Below are positions 8,161 to 16,064 of a stretch of 36,692 nt of DNA, in pieces. Under the pieces are notes generated by a model. The model was not told the origin of the DNA. It was given only the letters and a program-made list of their open reading frames with translations, and did not search any database. Each line of letters opens with the position of its first letter. Positions within the stretch are counted from its first letter, which is position 1. Both the position numbers and the translations under genes were made by a program. Source of the DNA: Bacteroidaceae bacterium (GTDB lineage: Bacteria > Bacteroidota > Bacteroidia > Bacteroidales > Bacteroidaceae); the NCBI GenBank assembly GCA_017940605.1, contig JAGAYF010000048.1, positions 1 through 36,692 on the forward strand, given 5' to 3'.

Positions 8161-8212
8161 GAGTAATTTTAAAAAACTCGGGGAGTTTTTTAAAATTCTC
8201 CCCGAGTTTTTT
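8161..8212. repeat. 51-nt hairpin repeat, copy 1 (bidirectional terminator-like)
   Basis: aaaaaactcggggag (8171-8185) and ctccccgagtttttt (8198-8212) form a perfect 15-bp stem with T runs on both strands, so it can end transcription either way. The segment 8161-8211, read on the - strand, matches 30020-30070 on the + strand at 48 of 51 positions, including the flanking aaaattactc. It is therefore a repeat, not just a local terminator. Confidence 0.8.
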
Positions 8213-8253
8213 CACACTACTCTACATTTCTTGAGTGCCACACGCCCCGAAAA

Positions 8254-8393
8254 CACACTCTTCAGTCACTTCGTGACAGCTCCCCTAACTTAGGGAAGCA
8301 GCAATCCCAACATGGCTACCCTCCTACTAAGCTACAGGGTAAAAACTCTTTCCCTAAGTTAGGGAAAGTGGCCCGTCGGACCGAAGGAGTGTG
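8254..8393. mobile_element. 140-bp MITE-like inverted-repeat element
   Basis: Two 44-base arms (8254-8297 and 8350-8393) are inverted copies of each other with 31 identical positions by my count. The outermost seven bases (cacactc/gagtgtg) and the inner 15 bases (cctaacttagggaa core) match exactly. The core cctaacttaggg is itself almost palindromic. The 52-base centre has no reading frame. I see no clear target-site duplication. The architecture is that of a small non-autonomous inverted-repeat element, or a large structured RNA. The remainder of this spacer (8394-8506) holds a short hairpin (ggtggtgagccacc) and nothing else I can name. Confidence 0.55.
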
Positions 8394-8506
8394 GTGGTGA
8401 GCCACCGCGGGCATTACGCCGTGCTTATGGCACAGACAGCAAGCTACACTCCCCTCAGTCCATATATTTGCAGGAGGAGCATTCTTCTCCTGGGTAATAC
8501 AATGTT

Positions 8507-11158
8507 TTACTTCACCAGAACTTTCCTTGTCGTTCCGTCATCCTTTCGGATGATGTTCACTCCTTTCAGTGGTTGGTTCTGTCTCTGTCCCCATAGGTTG
8601 AAGAATCCCCTTGCGCCTCCCTGCGGATTTCCTATTGCACGTATTCCGTCCGTGCCCTGCTCCACGCGCAGGTCAAAGTACTGCCATTGGTAGGATGAGG
8701 ACTTGTACAGCTGCAGGCTTTCCTCCGTGGGCACATAGGCAACGGATGTGACATCGAATACAGTTCCGTCCATTGCGGGCGGCTCTACGGCCCTGCAGAA
8801 CACTTCCTTGATATTCCCGCAGTAACGGAATGCCCGATTTCCAAGATACTTCACATTCTGCGTAAAAATGACCTTCTCCAGGCCGGAGCATTTCCAAAAT
8901 GCATTATACTGTATCGTGTCACCCGTGATGGTGATTTCTTTCAATAAAGGGCAATTCCTGAAAGCATACATGTAGATGTCTGCCGAAAGGCTGTTGTTGA
9001 CGACCGTACTCAGGTTTGAGCAGTCACAGAAACATCTATACGGTATACACTGCACACTCTTCCCGATGGTTACCTTTTTCATGCCGGAGCATTCCTCAAA
9101 GGCATTGTCTCCGATGGATGTAACCCTGTCGGGAATGAGGATTTCACGCAGGGAGGTACATCCGCTGAATGAAGAGTTGCCTATGCCGGCCAGGCGGGCC
9201 GGAAGCACTATGTCTTGCAATGAGCTGCATCCTTTAAATGTTTCATCTTCTATGGAGGTGAGCCCGTCGCCCAACAGTACTTTCTCCAGTTCTTGGCAGC
9301 CTGCGAATGCCCCGTTCCCGATGGAACGGATGTCTGGCAGGTCCATGTCCTTCAGTCCTGCGCAACCTGAGAAAGCGTAGCTTCCAATGCTCTCCACGCT
9401 TTCAGGCAGCAGTATATTGCTCAGGCCCGTACAGTCCTTGAAGGCATTGTCGCCTATGGCAGCCACTCTTCCCGACAGCTGCAATTCCTTTAGAGCGGTG
9501 CAGCCTTGGAAAGCACGGTTTCCGATGGACAGCAGGTTCTCGGGCAGCAGTATATTGCTCAGGCCCGTACAGTCCTTGAAGGCATTGTCGCCTATGGCAG
9601 TCACTCCTTCTGGCAGTTGGACTTCCTTCAGTGCGGTGCACCCATAGAAAGTATATTCCCCGACGGACTTAAGGGACGTTGGCAGTGTCACGGTGGTCAG
9701 TTCCCCGCATCCGCTGAAGGCATATTTTCCCATGTCCTCCATTGTATTGGGCAGGACGGCCTCAGTCAGCACGCTTGGCATGTTGGTGTCCATACCCTTC
9801 ACAGTGTACGTCCCTCCCCTGTATGTTACCTGAGCCGGCACATCTACCTTCATTGCATCATTGGGTACAGATGTCAGCACGGCCGTCATGGCCGTCGTGT
9901 CCAGCTTATACCTGTATTTACCTATCATCAGCGACCCGCTCTCGGGGGCTGGGCCGATATTGTAGTCAACCTCCATGTGGCGGAACTCCTTCCAACCATC
10001 TGCCTGTCGGTACAGTTCCAACGAACTCTCCATAGGAACGTACAAAATACAGTTCTCCCTGTCCACTTCCTCAAAGGTATCCTCCGCCACTTCGGGCGGA
10101 ACGAGAGCGGCACAGCGGAGTTCCCTCAGGGCTGAGCAACCGCTGAAGACAGAGGAATATATTTTCCTCATGTGGTAGCTGAGCATCTTTACCGAGGCCA
10201 AGCTATGGCAGTCACGGAAAGCCCCGGCATAGATAGTGTCCACCGTATTGGGGAGGATGACCGCCTGTATGCCCGAGTTTCTGAACGCGCAGGTATCTAT
10301 GCTGGTCACCTTGTATTTGGTACTCACAAAAGATACAGTTGCGGGAATCGTAACATCTGCCTCGTCCTTTACCAGTGAGTGGAACATGGCTATGGTAGGG
10401 AAACTTTTCTTATGCAGGTAAAATAAATGATTTCCCACAGGTTGCATGATCGCCCTTGATGAAGTTGACCACTCTTCTTGTTTCTGTATCATGTAATTCA
10501 GAAGCACGCTGTAATCCTTATGGTCATAAATGGTATCATTGCCAATGCTGCAGGATGAGAGGATATAGTTACTACCTCCAGGCTCAGCTTGAGGTTGAAT
10601 AAAATCATAGTATGAGCCCACGCCGTCTATCCAATAGAACAACCTGCTATTTTTAAGTGGCCGTAGGGCAAATATGCGCAGTTTGTGATTGCCGTCAGCG
10701 ACAGTGTCGATACTGTATACATGGGCATCCACAATGAGTGGCGATTTTCCTTGTACGCCCATGTCCAAGGCATATAATTGCAACAGTTGGTGAACGGTGT
10801 CGCCTGCCTGAACATTAAAATCATATACCAAACATATCGAATCACCCTCCGGCCAGACATAGTGGACCTCTCCCTTATCTTCATACAATGCCCCCACATA
10901 AATTGCCTCTTTTGCGTTGGGATGATTATTCTTATCCCAATACCAATGTATCTTCTTGCAGGTATGTCCATTAATGACAGTGTCACCTGATATAAGGGTA
11001 TGGCATACAACAGCCGTGTCTATTATTGCTGACCATCTTGGTGCCGACATGTTCCATGTCTTTCCTTCAACAACGAAAGGTTGGTAGGGTTCTTGCGCCA
11101 TGGATATCATTCCCTGAACAAGAATGAACATAATTATTAAACTGTATTTTTTCATCAT
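8507..11158 (-). CDS. BspA-type leucine-rich repeat surface protein
   Basis: An 883-aa exported protein. It has a signal peptide (MMKKYSLIIMFILVQGMISMAQ), an N-terminal domain (about 23-250) opening with PFVVEGKTWN, then about 20 tandem LRR_5/BspA units of ~23 aa (about 275-820) of the form AFxxCtxLxxixLPxxlxsIG, and a C-terminal tail GIRAIGNPQGG...RKVLVK. BspA-like proteins of oral and gut Bacteroidota bind host proteins or other cells, but the ligand here cannot be predicted. It starts 9 bases after the stop of the upstream secreted-protein gene, so the two are probably one operon. Two repeat units contain a 58-base exact DNA repeat (9405-9462 and 9543-9600), which could drive changes in repeat number. 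Consecutive tryptophan/aromatic changes in units 1-3 suggest the array caps. Confidence 0.87.
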   Translation of the reverse strand: MMKKYSLIIMFILVQGMISMAQEPYQPFVVEGKTWNMSAPRWSAIIDTAVVCHTLISGDTVINGHTCKKIHWYWDKNNHPNAKEAIYVGALYEDKGEVHYVWPEGDSICLVYDFNVQAGDTVHQLLQLYALDMGVQGKSPLIVDAHVYSIDTVADGNHKLRIFALRPLKNSRLFYWIDGVGSYYDFIQPQAEPGGSNYILSSCSIGNDTIYDHKDYSVLLNYMIQKQEEWSTSSRAIMQPVGNHLFYLHKKSFPTIAMFHSLVKDEADVTIPATVSFVSTKYKVTSIDTCAFRNSGIQAVILPNTVDTIYAGAFRDCHSLASVKMLSYHMRKIYSSVFSGCSALRELRCAALVPPEVAEDTFEEVDRENCILYVPMESSLELYRQADGWKEFRHMEVDYNIGPAPESGSLMIGKYRYKLDTTAMTAVLTSVPNDAMKVDVPAQVTYRGGTYTVKGMDTNMPSVLTEAVLPNTMEDMGKYAFSGCGELTTVTLPTSLKSVGEYTFYGCTALKEVQLPEGVTAIGDNAFKDCTGLSNILLPENLLSIGNRAFQGCTALKELQLSGRVAAIGDNAFKDCTGLSNILLPESVESIGSYAFSGCAGLKDMDLPDIRSIGNGAFAGCQELEKVLLGDGLTSIEDETFKGCSSLQDIVLPARLAGIGNSSFSGCTSLREILIPDRVTSIGDNAFEECSGMKKVTIGKSVQCIPYRCFCDCSNLSTVVNNSLSADIYMYAFRNCPLLKEITITGDTIQYNAFWKCSGLEKVIFTQNVKYLGNRAFRYCGNIKEVFCRAVEPPAMDGTVFDVTSVAYVPTEESLQLYKSSSYQWQYFDLRVEQGTDGIRAIGNPQGGARGFFNLWGQRQNQPLKGVNIIRKDDGTTRKVLVK
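9405..9600. repeat. 58-bp exact direct repeat inside the LRR array
   Basis: Bases 9405-9462 and 9543-9600 are identical and 138 bases apart, which equals two 23-residue repeat units. They encode AIGDNAFKDCTGLSNILLPE in both units. Neighbouring units are much less similar at DNA level, pointing to a recent internal duplication or gene conversion. Confidence 0.85.
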
Positions 11159-11167
11159 TTCAGATGT

Positions 11168-11926
11168 TTACTTTATCAACACTTTCCTTGTCGTTCCGTC
11201 TTTTGTTCGGATGATGTTCACTCCTTTCTGCAGTTGGCTCTGCTGCTGTCCCTGCAGGTTGTAATAACTGTCAATATCTGGTCCTAAAGCTTTGATGCTG
11301 TTCACACTTTCAAGAAAGGATTTGCCATACTCTGTGACATATTTCCTGCCGTCCGGCCAAGTGCATGATACAAGTCTGTTATAGCTGCCGACCAATCCCC
11401 CATTAGCTCCAGTGTCAAAAAGTCCCCTTTCCGATCCTACACCATCCACCCATATATAGGTGCTGCCCTCGTATAGCTCTTGTTCCCAGGACATGAATTG
11501 GCGAACATACTGATACCCTTCCTGTTCCACGGTGTCACGGGCAATCATCCTTAATGACTTGTCTCTATCTGGAAAGATTTCACCTTCCTTCAATCCGAAA
11601 TCGTACAGCAAGACTGTATCGGTTCGGTTTGGGATAATCCGATATACTCTTGCTCCCTCTTGGTACAATGCATAACTATAATAACGGTCATGAACAGGAT
11701 ATCCCCAGCCTATTCCATCAGTTTGATCATAAACTTTCTTGCAGGCCTTTCCTCCGATGACAGTGTCCCCCTGGACTGTCTCTGTCACAATAAGGTCGGA
11801 TTCATACCATACGCTGTGTGTCACCCATGTCTTTCCCTCCACGGCAAAGGGAATATGTTCTTTCTGTGCCCACATGGATGAGGTATTTATAATCAATGCC
11901 GTTATCAGGAATATGATATGTTTCAT
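11168..11926 (-). CDS. Secreted protein related to the N-terminal domain of the LRR protein; function unknown
   Basis: The protein is about 252 aa from the ATG at 11926, chosen because it opens a clear signal peptide (MKHIIFLITALIINTSSMWA); the longer frame to 12127 would run through its own promoter. The mature part opens with IPFAVEGKTWV and contains GDTVIGGKACKKVYD and YSYALYQEGARVYRI. These match the start of the downstream LRR protein (PFVVEGKTWN, GDTVINGHTCKKIHW, IYVGALYEDKGEVHYV). It ends in the same type of tail (YYNLQGQQQSQLQKGVNIIR). It therefore resembles the LRR protein without its repeats. The family is common in gut Bacteroidota but I do not know a function. It is the first gene of a likely two-gene operon. 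The basic tail hints at outer-membrane delivery, which is inference. Confidence 0.72.
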   Translation of the reverse strand: MKHIIFLITALIINTSSMWAQKEHIPFAVEGKTWVTHSVWYESDLIVTETVQGDTVIGGKACKKVYDQTDGIGWGYPVHDRYYSYALYQEGARVYRIIPNRTDTVLLYDFGLKEGEIFPDRDKSLRMIARDTVEQEGYQYVRQFMSWEQELYEGSTYIWVDGVGSERGLFDTGANGGLVGSYNRLVSCTWPDGRKYVTEYGKSFLESVNSIKALGPDIDSYYNLQGQQQSQLQKGVNIIRTKDGTTRKVLIK

Positions 11927-12031
11927 ATGTGTGAAGTTTGATGGTTGTCCTGCAGTCCTGTGTCTTCCGTATCCGAGTTTCAGTTCCCTTTTTAGTGCTT
12001 TGAGGACGAAAGAGTTGCGATTATTCGTTTG

Positions 12032-12063
12032 CAAATATAGAAAGAATAAATTTAAAATGCAAA
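12032..12063 (-). promoter_or_regulatory. Promoter of the secreted protein-LRR operon
   Basis: On the - strand, TTTG (12063-12060), 20 bases, TATATTTG (12039-12032). Expected start near 12025, leaving a leader of about 100 nt before the ATG at 11926. The promoter overlaps the region just past the HD-domain gene stop. Confidence 0.7.
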
Positions 12064-12080
12064 AAAACGGATTTTTATTA

Positions 12081-12620
12081 TCATCCAAACAAATGATGCC
12101 ATTCCATAAAACGGATGACGTTCTCATCCCCCCACTTGCTCAAACTTTTACACACATATTCAACCGTCTTCACGCCGTCCAGATGGGATTTGCTGTAAAA
12201 TTTGTCAGCATAGCAAATGATTTTTTCCTCCAAGGTCTCAGGAAAATAATCCTTGACAGGTATGGGTAGTTGATTCTCCTTGATAACGTGTCCGCTCAAC
12301 CCCGTTCCTGTATGCCTTTCACATATCCTGGCATACACTTCCAGTCCCTCGTCGCGCATCAGTTGAGCCCCGATAAAACCATGCATAAGATAATGAGCCT
12401 TTCCAAAACAAAATATGCCGGGAGCCCATGTCTTGAAGATGCCGATGTCATGCAAAAGCGCCCCCACCTCCAACACCGTCACGTCAACGTCCAATTCAGG
12501 ATGATTCTTGGCGACCAACAGGGCTTTTTCTGCCACCTGCTGACTGTGAATGAGCAATGTTCGCTTCAAATCATTCAGTTCAGGATAGTATTTATCTATA
12601 ATTGTATAGGCTACAGACAT
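12081..12620 (-). CDS. HD-domain phosphohydrolase family protein
   Basis: A 179-aa soluble protein of the HD superfamily, whose members are metal-dependent phosphohydrolases acting on nucleotides or phosphodiesters. Metal ligands visible: His25 (LLIHSQQVAEKAL), the His57-Asp58 pair (VGALLHDIGIF), a His pair in KAHYLMHGFIGAQ (about 76 and 80) and His in CERHTGTGL (about 103). The substrate cannot be told from sequence. It begins one base after the C10 peptidase stop codon, so the two genes are tightly coupled in an operon. There is no signal peptide, so a cytoplasmic enzyme is trailing two exported proteins. The family assignment is firm, the role is unknown. Confidence 0.85.
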   Translation of the reverse strand: MSVAYTIIDKYYPELNDLKRTLLIHSQQVAEKALLVAKNHPELDVDVTVLEVGALLHDIGIFKTWAPGIFCFGKAHYLMHGFIGAQLMRDEGLEVYARICERHTGTGLSGHVIKENQLPIPVKDYFPETLEEKIICYADKFYSKSHLDGVKTVEYVCKSLSKWGDENVIRFMEWHHLFG

Positions 12621-12621
12621 T

Positions 12622-14529
12622 TTATTTCAAATAGATTTTGCGGTATTTCCCCTCTTTTTTCATTAGATACAAGCCGCGGCGAGGGTTCAATACTGGTATT
12701 CCCTGCATATCCAAATACTCAGATCTGCTTTCGACTCCCAATTGGGGCAAACCTGTTGCAGCAAGTGTAGTGAATGATGACTTCAAGGCCACAGGCCACC
12801 GATTACGCACCAATAACGTATATCGCGTACTGGGTTTCAACCCATAGAATGCCACAGTGTCGTCCACACTGCCCATAGGTGGCAAATTAAGGATGCTCCA
12901 ATGGCGCGTGTCGGGTATGTTTTCGTCATAATCCCCCTCAAAAAGGCAATAAGTAATGTCATTCCCCGCCCAATAGTCGCGTGATTTATTTTGGATATGA
13001 AATGTAAAATGAGCCTCATCAGCCTTAACGACGGAATCCTTGGCAGAAATATCTAACAAAACGGTCCTTGCAGCCGAAACCTGTATGGTATCTCTGTAGC
13101 AGAACGCAGAATCGTCGGTAGAAACGGTAAGGATGCGCTTTCCTGTCTGGCCGAACGACCCATAGGCTGTCAATGTCACCGTCTCATAGGGGGATAGGTT
13201 CTTTCCTGTCAGACTGACATGGTCTGCGTGGGGGTTAAGGACACCTACTTCCTCTTGAAGCGGGAAAGTACTCAACAAAAAGGACACATTCAGGGTATCG
13301 GGGCTTACATTGTGCGCCTTGATGTATGCCGTCATATATCTTCCAGTATCGGGAGGCCGTGAAAAGACCACTGTATCCACGACAATCCTATTATGGTGGG
13401 CCAAGGTGTCATTCTCCTCATAAGATATTGTTTCAGGACACAGGAACAGGGCTTCCTGATTGCAAAAATGACCCATCAAACGGCCGTTAGGAGTCGGCGT
13501 ATATTGATTTTCAAACGTATTAAGGATATCAAGATTGAAATATCCGTCATAGTTGCCGCCGTATCCCCATACCACATGATAGAATCCACCCTCGTCTATC
13601 CCATCCAACAGGAATGCATGGCCCTGCATGGTGGATGTGTAGCCCGCATAAAGTACAGGGCGTTTGTTTTTCAGTTCATTATACAACAATTCATGCCATC
13701 GGTTCACTGTATAGTCTGATGGATACAGATGACGCACATATTGATAGCCAAACACGCGCTTCATGGGGGCAAGCAGCGCGGCACATTGCGCACCCGAGGC
13801 ATGCAGTCCCCAGTTCATGTGGGCCGCCATACCACAATAATAACTCAAGTCACTCACTGCCTTGGCCTGCTGCGCCGAATAGGAAGAGTTGTAGTCATCC
13901 AAAATATTCTGAAAATCAATCTTCCTGCCCGGCAGCACTGTATCAACGGTATAATGTTCCGTAGTCCACCCAAACAACGTATCCAATGTCATTTGAGGAT
14001 ATTGGTAATACGTCATTACTTGTTCCAATGCCGTCGCAACACAACCCACCAAACAATTGTCGGCACTGAGGCCATTGCTTTCATCAAAATAATGGGGACA
14101 ACTTCCATTAAATGGAGCTTCCTGATGCCTGACGGTCCTAATGAAAGGAAAGATCGGTGGGACCTTTGCCTGAACAACAGATGAAGACATAGATGATACT
14201 ACAGGCATGGGCTTGGAAAGCAAACCATGCAGGGTGTGGGGAACTCCTTTTCCTCTTACATTGCCATAACCAAGTATTACAGGATATGCTTCCGTTCCGC
14301 CCACCAAAACAAAACCGTTCTTCCCATATCCCACGATTTGCACCTCCATGTCCTGGGGAGAATCCACTTCATAGAGAGAAAGGGAAGAAAAGGATCTTGA
14401 CTGTGCTCCCTGGCGTTGCTGCAACCAATGGACAACGCACTCCTGTGCACGACTTGGCGAAATCCGTTCTGCATGCAGACTGGCTGACATGAGGCATGAA
14501 ATGGCAAGAAATATCCCTTTGCGTAACAT
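12622..14529 (-). CDS. C10-family cysteine peptidase (streptopain/SpeB-like), exported
   Basis: A 635-aa exported protease. Order of parts: signal peptide (MLRKGIFLAISCLMSASLHA), a Spi-like inhibitory propeptide (about 22-110, with FVLVGGTEAYPVILGYG), the C10 catalytic domain (about 125-345), then beta-rich C-terminal domains and a short tail (YLDMQGIPVLNPRRGLYLM). The nucleophile is Cys163 in NCLVGCVATALEQVM, and the general-base His304 lies in GHAFLLDGIDEGGFYHVVWG. Family C10 includes SpeB of Streptococcus pyogenes, periodontain/PrtT of Porphyromonas and Bfp proteases of Bacteroides, made as inactive zymogens. The substrate is unknown. It lies 13 bases after the DUF3078 gene and one base before the HD gene, forming a three-gene operon. 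Both key residues are present, so it should be active. Confidence 0.88.
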   Translation of the reverse strand: MLRKGIFLAISCLMSASLHAERISPSRAQECVVHWLQQRQGAQSRSFSSLSLYEVDSPQDMEVQIVGYGKNGFVLVGGTEAYPVILGYGNVRGKGVPHTLHGLLSKPMPVVSSMSSSVVQAKVPPIFPFIRTVRHQEAPFNGSCPHYFDESNGLSADNCLVGCVATALEQVMTYYQYPQMTLDTLFGWTTEHYTVDTVLPGRKIDFQNILDDYNSSYSAQQAKAVSDLSYYCGMAAHMNWGLHASGAQCAALLAPMKRVFGYQYVRHLYPSDYTVNRWHELLYNELKNKRPVLYAGYTSTMQGHAFLLDGIDEGGFYHVVWGYGGNYDGYFNLDILNTFENQYTPTPNGRLMGHFCNQEALFLCPETISYEENDTLAHHNRIVVDTVVFSRPPDTGRYMTAYIKAHNVSPDTLNVSFLLSTFPLQEEVGVLNPHADHVSLTGKNLSPYETVTLTAYGSFGQTGKRILTVSTDDSAFCYRDTIQVSAARTVLLDISAKDSVVKADEAHFTFHIQNKSRDYWAGNDITYCLFEGDYDENIPDTRHWSILNLPPMGSVDDTVAFYGLKPSTRYTLLVRNRWPVALKSSFTTLAATGLPQLGVESRSEYLDMQGIPVLNPRRGLYLMKKEGKYRKIYLK

Positions 14530-14542
14530 TCCATACGACTGA

Positions 14543-15859
14543 TTACCAGTTGAAGCTCAAAGAAAGGAATTGCTTGAACTGCATACGATGGCGACGTTTC
14601 TTATCAAACTGTGTATCATCGAAGCGTGGGTACATATACAACTTGGTTGACATGTACTTATTAATGGTAAAGTTGAAGGTACTTTCCCATTCGGCCTGCA
14701 CTTTATGATAATTGGTAAAATAATACAAGCGGCCACCCCATGAAAGTTCCTTCAAAATAGTCCAATTGTAGGTAATGGAAGTATTGGAACCGTAATATTC
14801 CCTGAAACTATGGTTAGCTTTGTTTCCATATCGCGTGGCCAAGTTCAGACGATCCACGTATTTCAAATCAAATGAAAGCGGGTTCACCGTAGCTGACATG
14901 TTGAATTTCTTTTTGTTTAGCTTATACTCCATACCAATGGACAAAACACTCTCAAAGGGTGACATAAAATCGGAGTAAGGTCGCTTGCTATTCGTTGCAT
15001 ACTTGGGCATCATCTGCGTCCAACTGTTCAAGGAAACAGTATAATACCATGTGGAAATAGCCTTGATCCCTAATTTGTTTATCATACGGATTTGGTCAGT
15101 CGTTGTCTGGAAATGATGTACGGTGTCTGCCTTGACCGTCTGGAAGCCTAACATGGCATTCAGACTGTTTTCAAATATCAGCTTGCGTTGGTTATTGTAA
15201 TTGGCCGTCAAATTAATCGTGGCCAACATGGAATTGAAGTTATTTCCACCCTGATACCAATTGTCTGAAATATAGTTCTGCGTCAACTGCAACGAGTATT
15301 TTTGGGTTACTTTCCAAAAATTGGGCTTATGGCTGACTACCTGAATCGGTTCAACGACGCGTACAGGCTTGGAAGGCTGAATATTGGTGGCCAGTTCTAC
15401 CTTATGTTCAACTTCCTTGGGCAAATCCTGACGCAGGCCATCGGTTTGGTCCACTTTTTCCTGACTTGCCTCTACCAAATAGGGATTTTGGACATATATG
15501 TCTGCAAAGAAATCATTCAATGCATTGTTACGCATCAACACATCATCTTGCTTACGGGCAAAGATGGATTTTTTCAGGGAATCCTGTCCTAAGGTCAGGT
15601 CCATTTGTTTCTTTATGGGATTAAAATAAAATGTAGGACGGACGAACAACCTGTAATAATATGGATTTGTCAACACATCCTTGCCCTTGTACTTCCATCC
15701 TGAATCGTAGTGCTTACGCAATTGGTACAACGAATCCGTATATTGGTTGACGATGTTGTCTATCTGATTACTTGATTCCACCTTTTTATCGGAATTTCGC
15801 TGAGCATTTGCACCAAAGATGAAACCGAGGGTCAATATTAAAAGCAGTATTCTTTTCAT
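14543..15859 (-). CDS. DUF3078 outer-membrane beta-barrel protein
   Basis: A 438-aa protein with a signal peptide (MKRILLLILTLGFIFGANA) and a C-terminal half made of aromatic-alternating strands ending in F-N-W, typical of outer-membrane barrels. The block WKVTQKYSLQLTQNYISDNW followed by YQGGNNF is the hallmark of DUF3078, a Bacteroidota family without known function. The N-terminal third is charged and probably periplasmic. It is the first gene of an operon with the C10 peptidase and the HD-domain protein, with a promoter at 15890-15918. The family name is secure by pattern; the role (for example transport or anchoring of the downstream protease) is only guesswork. Confidence 0.85.
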   Translation of the reverse strand: MKRILLLILTLGFIFGANAQRNSDKKVESSNQIDNIVNQYTDSLYQLRKHYDSGWKYKGKDVLTNPYYYRLFVRPTFYFNPIKKQMDLTLGQDSLKKSIFARKQDDVLMRNNALNDFFADIYVQNPYLVEASQEKVDQTDGLRQDLPKEVEHKVELATNIQPSKPVRVVEPIQVVSHKPNFWKVTQKYSLQLTQNYISDNWYQGGNNFNSMLATINLTANYNNQRKLIFENSLNAMLGFQTVKADTVHHFQTTTDQIRMINKLGIKAISTWYYTVSLNSWTQMMPKYATNSKRPYSDFMSPFESVLSIGMEYKLNKKKFNMSATVNPLSFDLKYVDRLNLATRYGNKANHSFREYYGSNTSITYNWTILKELSWGGRLYYFTNYHKVQAEWESTFNFTINKYMSTKLYMYPRFDDTQFDKKRRHRMQFKQFLSLSFNW

Positions 15860-15889
15860 GACAAAAGGGCATTTTCGCTATTTCGTTGC

Positions 15890-15918
15890 AAACTTATTAA
15901 AAATCCGATAAACAGCAA
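15890..15918 (-). promoter_or_regulatory. Promoter of the DUF3078-C10-HD operon
   Basis: On the - strand, TTG (15918-15916), 18 bases, TAAGTTTG (15897-15890). Expected start near 15883, leaving a short leader of about 24 nt before the ATG at 15859. Confidence 0.65.
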
Positions 15919-15980
15919 TTATAAATCCCCGTTTTTTCACAAAAAACAGAGAAATACATCTATCATCCACCAATTATAAA

Positions 15981-16017
15981 GACGCATTTGCGCTTTTAGA
16001 GGAAGCGCAAATGCGTC
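15981..16017 (-). terminator. Terminator of asnB
   Basis: Perfect 15-bp stem: gacgcatttgcgctt (15981-15995) with aagcgcaaatgcgtc (16003-16017), 7-nt loop. On the - strand the stem is followed by TTTATAATT, a modest T run. It lies about 50 bases past the asnB stop. Confidence 0.78.
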
Positions 16018-16064
16018 TCCGTTATCTCAGGTCTCTCTATTGCTATAACATCATCCGCCTCAAT

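Noticed and set aside
8161-8393. Possible short CRISPR-like repeat cluster
   Set aside because: There are only inverted repeats, no regularly spaced direct repeats with unique spacers, and no cas genes nearby.
9402-9641. Repetitive frames within the LRR gene in both directions
   Set aside because: Alternative-frame readings of the LRR DNA repeats, not separate genes.
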